In this document: in pieces, positions 1-7,978 of the stretch
How the letters are laid out: each line of letters opens with the position of its first letter
How positions within the stretch are numbered: position 1 is the first letter of the stretch
Assembly: GCA_029857655.1 (NCBI GenBank)
Contig: JAOUGR010000020.1
Span: 1 to 13,259 of the forward strand
Source of the DNA: Gammaproteobacteria bacterium
GTDB taxonomy: Bacteria > Pseudomonadota > Gammaproteobacteria > Steroidobacterales > Steroidobacteraceae
Direction of reading: 5' to 3'
Length of the DNA: 13,259 nt
Made by a program: the position numbers and the translations under genes
Notes under the pieces: model-generated
Databases searched by the model: none
What the model was told of the DNA's origin: nothing
The model's input: only the letters and a program-made list of their open reading frames with translations

Positions 1-92
1 GCACTGCGCACTTTCGAGCGCTGCGTGACATTCAGGGCGCGGCGTTCGATCGCCTGATGGGCGCGTTTTTCCGCTGACTTGGTGTTGGCCAT
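1..92 (-). CDS. rpsT: 30S ribosomal protein S20, N-terminal part (cut by window edge)
   Basis: The reverse complement reads from an ATG at 92-90 and gives MANTKSAEKRAHQAIERRA followed by LNVTQRSKVRS, then leaves the window. The MANxKSAxKR opening and the run of basic residues are characteristic of bacterial S20, a primary 16S rRNA-binding protein of the small subunit that is about 87 residues long; only 30 residues are visible here. The gene is divergent from murJ, as in Pseudomonas. No Shine-Dalgarno sequence is visible just upstream, and a good promoter (131-103) would start the transcript only a few bases before the ATG. The identification is firm although the gene is partial. Confidence 0.93.
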   Translation of the reverse strand, partial: MANTKSAEKRAHQAIERRALNVTQRSKVRS

Positions 93-102
93 AAGGGCGC
101 GC

Positions 103-131
103 ATTCTGCGGATGCAGGGGCGGCTTGTCAA
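103..131 (-). promoter_or_regulatory. Probable sigma70 promoter of rpsT
   Basis: On the minus strand there is a perfect -35 TTGACA (131-126), a 17-nt spacer and a -10 CAGAAT (108-103, four of six consensus bases). The predicted transcription start is near 96, leaving only about 4 nt before the rpsT ATG. This is a sequence match only. Confidence 0.5.
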
Positions 132-151
132 CGCGGTATAGTGCCCGGCCA

Positions 152-1708
152 ATGAGTCGCGGCTTCCTGCGCAGCACCGGTGTAGTCGGTTCCCTGACCC
201 TCCTGTCCAGGATCTCCGGCGTCGTCCGCGACATGGTCTATTCCCAGGCCTTCGGCGCGGGACCGTTGATGGACGCCTTCCTGGTGGCGTTCAAGATCCC
301 CAATTTCCTGCGGCGGCTGACCGCCGAAGGCGCATTTTCGCAGGCCTTCGTGCCGGTGATCACCGAATACAAGGTGCGCAGGGAGCACGCCGAGGTGCGC
401 CGGTTGATTGCCGGCGTCAGCGGCGTGTTCGGCGTATTGCTGTTCGCGATCACTGCAATTGGCGTGATTGCAGCGCCTGTCCTGGCGTTCATGTTCGCGC
501 CGGGATTTCGCGATGAGGGCGATCAATTCGACCTCACGGTCGAAATGCTGCGCTTCACGTTCCCCTACTTGTTCTTCATTTCACTAGTTGCCCTCGGCAG
601 CGGCGTGCTCAACAGCTATGGCCGTTTCGGCGTGCCTGCCTTCAACCAGATCCTGCTCAATGTCGTGATGATCGTCGCGGCGGGTATCGTGGCGCCTCAT
701 TGCCCGAATCCGGGCCTGGTGCTCGCGATCGGGGTGTTCGTGGCAGGCGTGATCCAGTTGCTGGCGCAGTTTCCGGCCCTGCACAAGCTTGGGCTGCTGC
801 CGCGGCCGCGCTGGGACTGGGCGCACGAAGGCGTGCGCCGCATCGCGAGGCTGATGCTGCCCGGAATCTTTGGGTCATCGGTCGCGCAGGTCTCGCTCTT
901 GCTAGACACGTTGATTGCTTCTTTCTTGATGGCCGGCAGCATTTCATGGATGTACTACGCCGACCGGCTGGTCGAATTTCCGATGGGCGTATTCTCGATT
1001 GCGCTTGCGACCGTGATCCTGCCGGGGCTCTCTTCGCATCACGCGGGGGAGACGCCGGAGAAATTCACCGCCACGCTCGACTGGGCGTTGCGCCTGACGG
1101 TCACGATCGCGACGCCGGCGGCGGTCGGTCTGCTGATGCTTTCGGGCCCGATGATCGCGACGCTGTTCGGTTATGGCGCCTTCGGCGCGCGCGACGTATT
1201 GATGACGAGCTACGCGCTGATGGCCTATTCGCTGGGACTGATGGGCTTTTCGCTGGTGAAGGTGCTGGCGCCCGGATATTTCGCGCGCCAGGACACGAAG
1301 ACGCCGGTAAAGGTCGGCATCATCGCGCTGTCAATCAACATCGCATTCAACCTGGCGGTCGTGGTACCGGCCTACCTCAACGGATTTCCCGTGCCGCACG
1401 CGCTGCTGGCACTGTCCACCGGGCTCTCAGCGATCATCAATGCGACGCTCCTTTACCGCGGGCTGCGCCGCCAGGGTGTCTACGCGCCATCCGCGCACTG
1501 GCGCAGGCTGCTGCCACAGGTCCTGTTCGCGAGCGCCGCGATGGCGGCTTTCCTGTGGTGGATCTCCGGCGACTGGGCTGCATGGACCGGCTGGCGGGCA
1601 ATGGAGCGGGCGCTGCAGCTGGCGCTCTGTGTCGGTACGGGTGCCGGGGTTTACTTCCTAGCCCTGTGGCTCGCGGGCGCGCGCCCGCGCGACTTGAAAT
1701 CACTATAA
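152..1708 (+). CDS. murJ: MurJ lipid II flippase
   Basis: This 518-residue polytopic inner-membrane protein flips lipid II to the periplasmic face for peptidoglycan synthesis (MviN/MOP superfamily, usually 14 membrane helices). The N-terminus carries the family signature: LLSRISGVVRD (17-27), the MDAFLVAFKIPN stretch (40-51) and LRRLTAEGAFSQAFVP. By alignment from memory, R20, R26, D41, N51, R54/R55 and E59 correspond to E. coli MurJ residues R18, R24, D39, N49, R52/R53 and E57, which matter for function. The length fits the family (about 510-525). I chose the ATG at 152: the upstream in-frame TTG at 125 would add nine poorly conserved residues, whereas MSRGFLRSTGVVGS is a typical MurJ start. 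It is divergent from rpsT and 32 nt upstream of ribF, a conserved arrangement. The stop is TAA. Confidence 0.96.
   Translation: MSRGFLRSTGVVGSLTLLSRISGVVRDMVYSQAFGAGPLMDAFLVAFKIPNFLRRLTAEGAFSQAFVPVITEYKVRREHAEVRRLIAGVSGVFGVLLFAITAIGVIAAPVLAFMFAPGFRDEGDQFDLTVEMLRFTFPYLFFISLVALGSGVLNSYGRFGVPAFNQILLNVVMIVAAGIVAPHCPNPGLVLAIGVFVAGVIQLLAQFPALHKLGLLPRPRWDWAHEGVRRIARLMLPGIFGSSVAQVSLLLDTLIASFLMAGSISWMYYADRLVEFPMGVFSIALATVILPGLSSHHAGETPEKFTATLDWALRLTVTIATPAAVGLLMLSGPMIATLFGYGAFGARDVLMTSYALMAYSLGLMGFSLVKVLAPGYFARQDTKTPVKVGIIALSINIAFNLAVVVPAYLNGFPVPHALLALSTGLSAIINATLLYRGLRRQGVYAPSAHWRRLLPQVLFASAAMAAFLWWISGDWAAWTGWRAMERALQLALCVGTGAGVYFLALWLAGARPRDLKSL
1672..1689. repeat. Perfect 18-bp palindrome at the end of murJ
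   Basis: CGCGGGCGCGCGCCCGCG is a perfect inverted repeat with no spacer inside the last codons of murJ, ending 14 nt before a TATAAT hexamer. No T-run follows, so it is not a rho-independent terminator. It could be a protein-binding site or simply GC-rich coding sequence (Ala-Arg-Pro-Arg codons). Confidence 0.5.
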
Positions 1709-1709
1709 T
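1704..1709 (+). promoter_or_regulatory. Possible -10 element upstream of ribF
   Basis: A perfect TATAAT overlaps the murJ stop codon, 31 nt before the ribF ATG, and stands out in GC-rich surroundings. No acceptable -35 hexamer lies 16-18 nt upstream, where the 18-bp palindrome sits instead. It may give ribF-ileS-lspA-ispH an internal promoter, perhaps activator-dependent. Confidence 0.35.
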
Positions 1710-1711
1710 TC

Positions 1712-1731
1712 GCGCTGGTTCCGACCGGCGC
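1712..1731 (+). other. Predicted RNA stem-loop in the murJ-ribF gap
   Basis: GCGCTGGT (1712-1719) can pair with ACCGGCGC (1724-1731), giving eight pairs including one U-G, closed by the tetraloop UCCG, a member of the stable UNCG class. It ends 9 nt before the ribF start codon. No U-tract follows, so termination is unlikely. It could stabilise a processed mRNA end or affect ribosome access. It is far too small to be an FMN riboswitch. Confidence 0.4.
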
Positions 1732-1740
1732 TCCCAGGCA

Positions 1741-2673
1741 ATGTTGATCACCCGCGGTTTCGAGTCCGTGCGAGCCGAAAATCGCGGCTGCGCGGTTGCG
1801 ATCGGCAATTTCGACGGGCTGCACCTGGGGCACCAGGCCATCCTCAGACGCCTGGCCCAACGCGGCGGCGAGCTGGGTTTGCCCGTGGCGGTGCTGACTT
1901 TCGAGCCGCACCCGCGCGAGTACTTCGCGCCCCAGGAAGCGCCTGCGCGGCTGATGCGCCTGCGGGACAAGGCGGAAGCGCTGAAGGCGGCAGGTGTCTC
2001 CAGGCTGCGTGTGCTGCGCTTTGGTGCGGCACTCAGCGCTTGGGACGCCGCGACATTCATCGAGCGCGCACTGGTCAATGCAATGGGAGCAAAGCAGGTG
2101 GTGGTCGGGGCAGGCTTTCATTATGGACATGGGCGCAGCGGCGATGTGGCGCTGCTGCGGGCCGAAGGCACGCGGCGGGGCTTCGGTGTGGACGAAGTGC
2201 CGCCATGCAAACTGGATGGCGGGCTCGTCAGTTCGACGCGCGTGCGCGCGGCACTCGCCGCCGGTCGACTGGACGAAGCGAAGGCACTGCTCGGCCGTGA
2301 CTATCGCATCAGCGGCCGCGTGGTCGCGGGCGAACGCCTGGGCAGGAAACTCGGTTTTCCGACCGCGAATATCCGCCTGCACCGGCGCGTCTCACCGGTG
2401 GCCGGAATATTCGCAGTGCGTGTGCGGGGCGCGGGCATCGATCGGCTGCCCGGCGTCGCATCGATCGGCACGCGGCCGACCGTGGCAGGCACGGAATGGC
2501 TGCTGGAGGTTCATCTGTTCGATTTCGAAGCCGATCTGTACCGCCAGCGGCTCGCCGTGGACTTGATCGCCAAGTTGCGCGACGAAGTGCATTATTCCGA
2601 TCTCGCGACGATGACTGCGCAGATGCATCGGGATGCAGGCCAGGCGCGCGAGCTGCTTGGTGCCAGAGGATAG
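1741..2673 (+). CDS. ribF: Bifunctional riboflavin kinase / FAD synthetase
   Basis: This 310-residue cytoplasmic enzyme phosphorylates riboflavin to FMN and adenylates FMN to FAD. The N-terminal adenylyltransferase domain (about 1-185) has [10 protein letters not shown] (22-31), TFEPHP (53-58) and the SSTRVR motif (164-169). The C-terminal kinase domain (about 187-305) has [10 protein letters not shown] (201-210), [10 protein letters not shown] (238-247) and LEVHLFDF with probable catalytic Glu256. Overall length and order match E. coli RibF. The ATG at 1741 aligns with the E. coli start (MLITRGF versus MKLIRGI). One oddity is that the usual GxDFxFG segment of the FAD synthetase domain reads GAGFHYG (123-129), with Gly125 where Asp is common. 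It lies 32 nt after murJ and 2 nt before ileS, so it is probably in the same operon. The stop is TAG. Confidence 0.96.
   Translation: MLITRGFESVRAENRGCAVAIGNFDGLHLGHQAILRRLAQRGGELGLPVAVLTFEPHPREYFAPQEAPARLMRLRDKAEALKAAGVSRLRVLRFGAALSAWDAATFIERALVNAMGAKQVVVGAGFHYGHGRSGDVALLRAEGTRRGFGVDEVPPCKLDGGLVSSTRVRAALAAGRLDEAKALLGRDYRISGRVVAGERLGRKLGFPTANIRLHRRVSPVAGIFAVRVRGAGIDRLPGVASIGTRPTVAGTEWLLEVHLFDFEADLYRQRLAVDLIAKLRDEVHYSDLATMTAQMHRDAGQARELLGARG
2665..2670 (+). promoter_or_regulatory. Ribosome binding site of ileS
   Basis: AGAGGA lies within the last ribF codons, 5 nt before GTG 2676. It fixes the ileS start at this GTG rather than at the in-frame upstream codons that lie inside ribF. Confidence 0.65.
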
Positions 2674-2675
2674 AC

Positions 2676-5495
2676 GTGGACTACAAGACGACGCTCAACC
2701 TGCCGAATACCGACTTCCCGATGAAGGCGGATCTCGCACGTCGCGAACCGGCAATGGTCGAGGCCTGGCAGCGCGGAGACATCTATGGAAAGCTGCGGCA
2801 GAAATTTGCCGGGCGCCCGAAATTCGTGCTGCTGGACGGCCCGCCCTATGCCAACGGCGTGATCCACATCGGTCATGCCGTCAACAAGATTCTCAAGGAC
2901 ATCATCGTCAAGTCGCGCTCGCTCGACGGTTGCGACTCACCCTACGTTCCGGGCTGGGACTGCCATGGCCTGCCGATCGAGCAGCAGGTCGAGAAGAAGC
3001 ACGGTCGCGTGGGCCACAAGCTGGATGCCGATGCATTTCGCAAGGCCTGCCGGGAATACGCGGCGAGCCAGGTCGAGGCCCAGCGCGTCGATTTTCAGCG
3101 ACTCGGCGTCATCGGCGACTGGAACGATCCGTATCTCACGATGGCGGCGAGCTATGAGGCGGAGCAACTGCGCGCCTTTGCGGCGATCATCCGCCGCGGC
3201 CATCTCGTGCGCGGCTTCAAGCCGGTGCACTGGTGCCTGGATTGCCGCTCGTCGCTCGCCGAGGCGGAAGTCGAATATGAGGAGCGCACCTCGCCATCGG
3301 TGGACGTGCGCTTCCCGATTGTGGATGCGCTTGACGCCGGGCGTCGCTTCAAGCTCACGGGCAAGGATCTCGGGGACGCAACTGTCGCGATCTGGACCAC
3401 CACGCCGTGGACCCTGCCGGCGAACCAGGCCGTGTGCCTGCACCCCACATTCGATTATGTGCTTGTCGAGTTCGACCGCCCGTCCGGCATGGAGCGAATG
3501 GTGGTCGCCGAGGCGCTTGCTGGCGCCGTCGCGACCCGCATCGGCGCCACTGCGGGCCGCGTGCTCGCGACGACCAAGGGTGCGGCGCTTGAGGGCCTGC
3601 GGCTTGAGCATCCATTCTACGAGCGCGAAGTACCCGTCATCCTCGGTAGCCACGTGACGCTCGAGACCGGCACCGGGGCCGTGCACACGGCACCGGGCCA
3701 CGGCGCCGATGACTATGAGATGGGCCGCCACTACGGCCTGCCCATCGACAATCCCGTAGGACCCGACGGCCGATTCGTTGCCGGCACTCCACTGTTCGAG
3801 GGGCAGTCCGTATTCGATGCCAATGCAGCGATCATCGACACGCTCCAGAATGCGGGGCGCCTGATCCACCATGAACCCTACCGGCACAGCTATCCGCATT
3901 GCTGGCGCCACAAGACGCCCGTGATCTTCCGTGCGACACCGCAGTGGTTCCTGAGCATGGAAAAGGCCGGGCTGCGGCGCGATGCGCTCGCGGGCATCCG
4001 CGAGGTTAATTGGGTGCCGGACTGGGGTGAGCAGCGCATCACCAGCATGATCGAGACTCGCCCGGACTGGTGCATTTCGCGCCAGCGCGCCTGGGGCGTG
4101 CCGCTCGCGATGTTCGTGCACAAGGAAACCGGTGAGCCGCATCCGCAGACGCCGGACCTGCTGGAGCGCGTCGCGAATCTGGTCGAGGAGGGCGGCATCG
4201 AGGCCTGGTTCGCGCTAAATCCGCGCCAGTTGCTCGGTGACGAGTCACTGATCTACGAGAAATGCGAAGACGTCATGGATGTGTGGCTCGACTCGGGAGT
4301 CGTGCACCATTGCCTGCCGGCGCTGCGCCCTGATGTCATTCCGTTCCCGGTGGATGTCTACCTCGAGGGCTCCGACCAGCATCGCGGCTGGTTCCACAGC
4401 TCATTGCTGGCCTCGGTTGCGGGACGCGGCGTGCCGCCCTACCGCCAGGTCGTCACGCACGGCTTCGCCGTGGACGACAAGGGTCGCAAGATGTCGAAGT
4501 CACTCGGCAACGTGGTGGCACCGCAAAAGGTCATGAATACCCTCGGCGCCGACGTGCTGCGGCTCTGGGTCGCGGCGACCGACTACAGCTCGGAGATGAG
4601 TGTCTCCGACGAAATCCTGAAGCGCATGTCGGATAGCTACCGGCGCATGCGCAATACCCTGCGATTCCTGCTTGGTAACCTTGCGGGCTTCGACCCGGCG
4701 CGTGACGCGCTGCCCATCGAGCAGATGCTGGAGATCGATCGCTGGACGCTCGCGCGCGCGGGTGAGCTGCAGGCGGAAGTCATCAAGGGCTATCGCGATT
4801 ACGATTTCCACGTCGTATATCAGAAGGTGCATGGCTTCTGCGTCATCGAGCTCGGCTCGTTCTGGCTCGACATATTGAAGGACCGCCTCTACACGATGCC
4901 TGCGGCAAGCACCGCGCGAAGGTCTGCGCAGACCGCGATGTATCAGGTCGCCGAAGCCATGGTGCGCTGGCTGGCTCCGATCCTGTCGTTCACCGCGGAG
5001 GAAGTCTGGAAATACCTGCCCGGCGCACGCGATGAATCGGTGCTGCTCGCGAACTGGTGGCCCTTGCCGGAAGTCCAGGCGTCGAAGGAAATCGACTGGG
5101 ACGCCGTGATCGCACTCAAGACCGATGTCTCGCGTGAGCTCGAACAGTTGCGCGCCGCGGGCAAGCTCGGCGCGCCGCTCGAGGCCGTGGTGGACGTCTA
5201 TCTCGACGAGGCGCAGCATCGCCGCATGGCGGCCATTGGCGATGAGCTGAGATTCGTGCTGATCACTTCGTCCGCGCGGATGTTGCCCGCCAGCAAGCGC
5301 CCGGCCGACGCCGTGCCGGCGCCCACGGTGGCAAAGACCGGCGCGTGGATCAGCGTAGGAGTGCAGGACGCGCCAAAGTGCGCGCGTTGCTGGCATCGGC
5401 GGTTCGATGTCGGTGCGGATCCGCTGCATCCGGAAATCTGCACGCGCTGTGTCGGCAATCTGGATGGCCCGGGCGAGACGAGGCGCTACGCATGA
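2676..5495 (+). CDS. ileS: Isoleucyl-tRNA synthetase
   Basis: This 939-residue class I aminoacyl-tRNA synthetase charges tRNA-Ile and edits misactivated valine. Visible motifs are HIGH at 64-67 ([12 protein letters not shown]), the CP1 editing domain with [11 protein letters not shown] from residue 240 and HGADDYEMG from 342 (editing Asp at about 345), and KMSKS at 605-609. A C-terminal zinc site has Cys902, Cys905, Cys922 and Cys925 (CARC and CTRC). The length matches E. coli IleS (938). The start is GTG 2676, supported by the AGAGGA site and by the opening [15 protein letters not shown], which matches E. coli DYKSTLNLPETGFPM. The frame stays open upstream into ribF, but that part shows no IleS sequence. 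The TGA stop overlaps the lspA ATG by 4 nt (ATGA). Confidence 0.97.
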   Translation: MDYKTTLNLPNTDFPMKADLARREPAMVEAWQRGDIYGKLRQKFAGRPKFVLLDGPPYANGVIHIGHAVNKILKDIIVKSRSLDGCDSPYVPGWDCHGLPIEQQVEKKHGRVGHKLDADAFRKACREYAASQVEAQRVDFQRLGVIGDWNDPYLTMAASYEAEQLRAFAAIIRRGHLVRGFKPVHWCLDCRSSLAEAEVEYEERTSPSVDVRFPIVDALDAGRRFKLTGKDLGDATVAIWTTTPWTLPANQAVCLHPTFDYVLVEFDRPSGMERMVVAEALAGAVATRIGATAGRVLATTKGAALEGLRLEHPFYEREVPVILGSHVTLETGTGAVHTAPGHGADDYEMGRHYGLPIDNPVGPDGRFVAGTPLFEGQSVFDANAAIIDTLQNAGRLIHHEPYRHSYPHCWRHKTPVIFRATPQWFLSMEKAGLRRDALAGIREVNWVPDWGEQRITSMIETRPDWCISRQRAWGVPLAMFVHKETGEPHPQTPDLLERVANLVEEGGIEAWFALNPRQLLGDESLIYEKCEDVMDVWLDSGVVHHCLPALRPDVIPFPVDVYLEGSDQHRGWFHSSLLASVAGRGVPPYRQVVTHGFAVDDKGRKMSKSLGNVVAPQKVMNTLGADVLRLWVAATDYSSEMSVSDEILKRMSDSYRRMRNTLRFLLGNLAGFDPARDALPIEQMLEIDRWTLARAGELQAEVIKGYRDYDFHVVYQKVHGFCVIELGSFWLDILKDRLYTMPAASTARRSAQTAMYQVAEAMVRWLAPILSFTAEEVWKYLPGARDESVLLANWWPLPEVQASKEIDWDAVIALKTDVSRELEQLRAAGKLGAPLEAVVDVYLDEAQHRRMAAIGDELRFVLITSSARMLPASKRPADAVPAPTVAKTGAWISVGVQDAPKCARCWHRRFDVGADPLHPEICTRCVGNLDGPGETRRYA

Positions 5496-6004
5496 AGGGC
5501 GATGTTCTTCCGAAACAGACCGCGCTCTTCTGGTTGTGGCTTTCCGTCATCGTCGTGGTGGCCGACCAGCTGACCAAGTGGTTCGTGGTGACCCAGTTCG
5601 AGCTGTATGAAGTGATGCAGCTCGGGCCTTACCTGGAGCTGACACGGCTGCACAACACCGGCGCCGCGTTCAGCCTGCTGGCGCAGGCCGGCGGCTGGCA
5701 GCGGTGGTTCTTCGTCGGGCTCGCCGGAACCATCAGCGTTGCGATTGTCTGGTGGCTCTACACGCTGCCCGCGCGCGGCTATCCATGGCTCGCCATCGGG
5801 CTCGCGATCATCCTAGGCGGGGCGATCGGCAACGGCATCGACCGGCTTACTCTGGGGCATGTCGTGGATTTCCTTCATTTCCACTGGCAGCAGGCCTACT
5901 TCCCAGCCTTCAATGTCGCTGATATCGCGATCACGAGCGGCGCCATCATGCTGGTCATCGATGCGCTCATGCACACGCGCCGCACCAAGGCGCCGCCCGG
6001 ATGA
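5492..6004 (+). CDS. lspA: Prolipoprotein (lipoprotein) signal peptidase II
   Basis: This 170-residue inner-membrane aspartic protease cleaves the signal peptide of diacylglyceryl-modified prolipoproteins and is the target of globomycin. Family motifs are DQLTKWFV (25-32), LHNTGAAFS (53-61), [15 protein letters not shown] (113-127) and FNVADIAI (140-147). The catalytic dyad is predicted to be Asp126 and Asp144. Four hydrophobic segments are apparent (about 12-33, 70-90, 98-116, 142-160), as expected for the family. The ATG at 5492 overlaps the ileS stop as ATGA, with a GAGG about 9 nt upstream inside ileS. Translational coupling to ileS is likely, an arrangement common in proteobacteria. The stop overlaps the ispH start in the same way. 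Confidence 0.96.
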   Translation: MKGDVLPKQTALFWLWLSVIVVVADQLTKWFVVTQFELYEVMQLGPYLELTRLHNTGAAFSLLAQAGGWQRWFFVGLAGTISVAIVWWLYTLPARGYPWLAIGLAIILGGAIGNGIDRLTLGHVVDFLHFHWQQAYFPAFNVADIAITSGAIMLVIDALMHTRRTKAPPG

Positions 6005-6957
6005 AAGTGCTGCTCGCCAACCCGCGCGGATTCTGCGCGGGCGTCGACCGCGCCATCGACATCGTCGAGCGCGCTATCTCGTTGTTTGGCGCGCCCATCT
6101 ACGTGCGGCATGAAGTCGTGCACAACCGCTTCGTCGTCGACCGGCTGCGGGACCTCGGCGCCGTGTTTGTCGAAGAACTCGACGCCGTGCCAGACGGCGC
6201 CACCGTGATATTCAGCGCACACGGCGTTTCGAGCGCCGTGGAAGAAGAAGCTGCCCGCCGCAAGCTCGCCGTATTCGATGCCACCTGCCCGCTGGTGACC
6301 AAGGTTCACATGGAGGTCGGGCGTTACGCGAAAGATGGCTTCGACGTGATCCTGATCGGGCACGCGGGACACCCGGAGGTGGAGGGCACGATGGGGCGCT
6401 TCGACACGGGTCCTGGCGGCCGCATCCACCTGGTCGAGACGGTCGCCGACGCGGAGCGGCTGGCCGTGCGCAATGACGCGAAGCTCGCGCTCGTCACGCA
6501 GACGACATTGTCCGTGGATGACACCGCCCGGATCGTTGCGGCGCTGCGCCAGCGCTTTCCGGCGCTGGTCAGCCCGCGCAAGGAAGACATCTGCTATGCC
6601 ACGCAGAATCGCCAGGACGCCGTCAAGCAGCTGGTCGCCGCCTGCAATGTGCTGGTCGTGGTCGGCTCGCAATCGAGTTCCAATTCCAACCGCTTGCGCG
6701 AAATCGCGACCACCAGCGGAATCCCGGGTTACCTCGTGGACGGGGCCGACGACCTCAGGCGCGAATGGTTCGAGGGAAAGAAATCTGTCGGCGTGACCGC
6801 GGGTGCCTCGGCCCCGGAGACCCTTGTACAGCAGGTGGTCGCGCGTCTGCGCGAATGGGGTGGGCAGGAAGGCGTCGAAGTGATCGGGCGCGAGGAAAAA
6901 GTGGTGTTTGGGCTGCCGCAGGCGCTGCGCGGAGTGAGCAGGACGCCGGCGCTCTAG
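6001..6957 (+). CDS. ispH: 4-hydroxy-3-methylbut-2-enyl diphosphate reductase
   Basis: This 318-residue [4Fe-4S] enzyme performs the last step of the MEP pathway, reducing HMBPP to IPP and DMAPP. The three cluster cysteines are Cys12 (NPRGFCAGV), Cys96 (DATCPLV) and Cys198 ([11 protein letters not shown]). Substrate-binding His41, His74 and His124 and the proton-relay Glu126 (HPEVEGT) are present, as are TQTTLS and SSNSNRL. The length is normal. The ATG at 6001 overlaps the lspA stop as ATGA. In many gammaproteobacteria, including Pseudomonas, fkpB lies between lspA and ispH; here there is no room for it. The TAG stop lies 5 nt from the stop of the convergent pilE, with no recognisable intrinsic terminator between them. 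Confidence 0.97.
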   Translation: MKVLLANPRGFCAGVDRAIDIVERAISLFGAPIYVRHEVVHNRFVVDRLRDLGAVFVEELDAVPDGATVIFSAHGVSSAVEEEAARRKLAVFDATCPLVTKVHMEVGRYAKDGFDVILIGHAGHPEVEGTMGRFDTGPGGRIHLVETVADAERLAVRNDAKLALVTQTTLSVDDTARIVAALRQRFPALVSPRKEDICYATQNRQDAVKQLVAACNVLVVVGSQSSSNSNRLREIATTSGIPGYLVDGADDLRREWFEGKKSVGVTAGASAPETLVQQVVARLREWGGQEGVEVIGREEKVVFGLPQALRGVSRTPAL

Positions 6958-6962
6958 CGCGA

Positions 6963-7409
6963 TCACCAGCAACGGCGAGTAGAGTCGACGCCGGTCGAAT
7001 CGAGAGCCTGGCGACGCCCGCTTTCGTCGATCGAGAACCGCCGGCATTCCGTATCGTTCATTTGACCGCCGCCGGCCGCCGGCTGCGCCGCCAGCCTGAA
7101 AGCCGCCGCATCCGCGAGTTCAATCGTCATCTCGTAGCGGCGCTGGGGCGTCGTTGAAGACACGGGTAATCCGGGCGGATCATCGCCACCGGTGGCATCG
7201 AGTCGGTCGCTGTATCGGCCGTGCGCCAGATGAAACTTCTCCTGTTCCGCTGCGGCAGTCAGCAGCGCCTGGACAGCTTCGAGTCGGTAGCTCCGCACGA
7301 GGTATCGGCGGTACGAGGCGAGTGCAAAGGACGCCGTGATCGCCACGATCACGAGTGCGACCATCACTTCGATCAGCGTGAATCCGTTTCGATTGGAAGT
7401 TTGCGCCAT
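6963..7409 (-). CDS. pilE: Type IV minor pilin PilE
   Basis: This 148-residue prepilin has a short basic leader ending in Gly9, then FTLIEVMVALVIVAITAS. It therefore has the PilD cleavage site G^F, Glu at +5 of the mature protein and the hydrophobic alpha1 helix. The C-terminal part contains TECRRFSIDESGRRQA and ends RRCW, so two cysteines probably form the disulfide-bonded D-region loop typical of PilE-type minor pilins. It is last in the minor-pilin operon, its usual position downstream of pilY1. The ATG at 7409-7407 lies inside the 3' end of pilY1 (37-nt overlap) and no Shine-Dalgarno sequence is visible before it, so translation may depend on ribosomes finishing pilY1. It is convergent with ispH. 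Confidence 0.9.
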   Translation of the reverse strand: MAQTSNRNGFTLIEVMVALVIVAITASFALASYRRYLVRSYRLEAVQALLTAAAEQEKFHLAHGRYSDRLDATGGDDPPGLPVSSTTPQRRYEMTIELADAAAFRLAAQPAAGGGQMNDTECRRFSIDESGRRQALDSTGVDSTRRCW

Positions 7410-7975
7410 GAGGTCTTGACGGGGTCGTTGCCGAATCCGGCGTCGAATAGCTCGGCGCCAGCCAGTCCGAATGGTCTCGCGCGGCAGTCAGGGCATGCTT
7501 CATCCCACGATCGGGGGAATGCAAAGCGAAGTCCGGAAGGCAAGCCCGAGCCCGGCAATTCGCGTTCGACCGCATCTCCCGGCAGGTTCAGTCGATTGGT
7601 GGGTAGCCCGGTTCGCACATCGAGCGTATGCAGGCGCCTCGCGGCCAGGGGTGGTCCGCAGACAGCTGGCGCAGGCGCGGCCGCCGGCTGGTAGGTGAGA
7701 AAGTACAGTAGGTGATCGAAGGTCAGCGATGAGCCAATCACCTTTTCGCCGGGGCCGTGGGCATCCAGGCGCAGGAACCAGCCCGGAGCAGCTGCGGGCA
7801 CTGGCCACAGACCGGCCGTCACGTCATGCAGGTCGGATTCGCTCAGCGCCGCGCCGGGCGGCTCCCGATCGCGAATCGAATAGATCCTGTCGGTAATGCT
7901 CGCATCGCGAGGCCTGGCGACCCATCCGGAGCCCACCGAGATCGCGCCCAGGAACTTGCCGGCCTCACGGATTGG
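7373..7975 (-). pseudogene. pilY1: C-terminal part of PilY1, separated by an in-frame amber codon
   Basis: These 200 codons follow the TAG at 7978-7976 in the same frame as the 881-residue N-terminal piece and end with TGA at 7375-7373 inside pilE. The sequence is typical of the PilY1 C-terminal beta-propeller: a segment starting PIREAGKFLGAISVGSGW, a GWFLRLD and EKVIGSSLTF stretch, then LLYFLTYQP and RRLHTLDVRTG. Isolated expression is unlikely. The first usable start would be GTG 7936-7934, within a conserved propeller strand and without a visible ribosome binding site. With readthrough or a corrected codon, the full PilY1 would be 1082 residues, close to the family size. Its coding character looks intact, so the interruption is probably recent or tolerated. 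Confidence 0.8.
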
Positions 7976-7978
7976 CTA
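7976..7978 (-). other. In-frame amber (TAG) codon interrupting pilY1
   Basis: The plus strand reads CTA, so the pilY1 frame reads GAT GTT TAG CCA ATC. Codons on both sides belong to the same PilY1 propeller, so one base substitution (for example TCG, TGG or CAG to TAG) accounts for it. ribF and ispH end naturally at TAG, so general reassignment of TAG is unlikely. Confidence 0.9.

Noticed and set aside
137..142. TATAGT as a -10 element for murJ
   Set aside because: No -35 hexamer is found at 16-18 nt, and the position would leave almost no leader; the evidence is too weak to annotate.
700..1740. Upstream in-frame extension of ribF through murJ
   Set aside because: RibF homology begins at ATG 1741; the upstream part is an out-of-frame reading of murJ.
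2496..2675. Upstream in-frame extension of ileS inside ribF
   Set aside because: GTG 2676 has a good ribosome binding site and matches the IleS N-terminus; the extension has no IleS sequence.
2937..4142. 401-codon open frame on the minus strand
   Set aside because: It lies wholly antisense to ileS, shows no recognisable protein family, and long antisense frames are expected in GC-rich genes.
5896..7047. 383-codon open frame on the minus strand
   Set aside because: It is antisense to ispH and the end of lspA, and overlaps pilE in another frame. The sequence is low-complexity Arg/His/Asp-rich without motifs.
7063..7095. GC-rich inverted repeat near the 3' end of pilE as terminator
   Set aside because: It lies in coding sequence, has no T-run on either strand, and is explained by Pro/Ala/Gly codons.
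7221..7694. Plus-strand open frame opposite pilY1/pilE
   Set aside because: It is antisense to coding sequence with recognised PilY1 and PilE motifs and has no family signature of its own.
7373..7936. Separate gene starting at GTG 7936 after the pilY1 amber codon
   Set aside because: The start falls in the middle of a conserved propeller strand, no ribosome binding site is visible, and the frame is continuous with pilY1.
7976..7978. Genome-wide reassignment of TAG or a pyrrolysine codon
   Set aside because: ribF and ispH end at TAG at the expected family length, and no supporting tRNA or enzyme genes are in the window.
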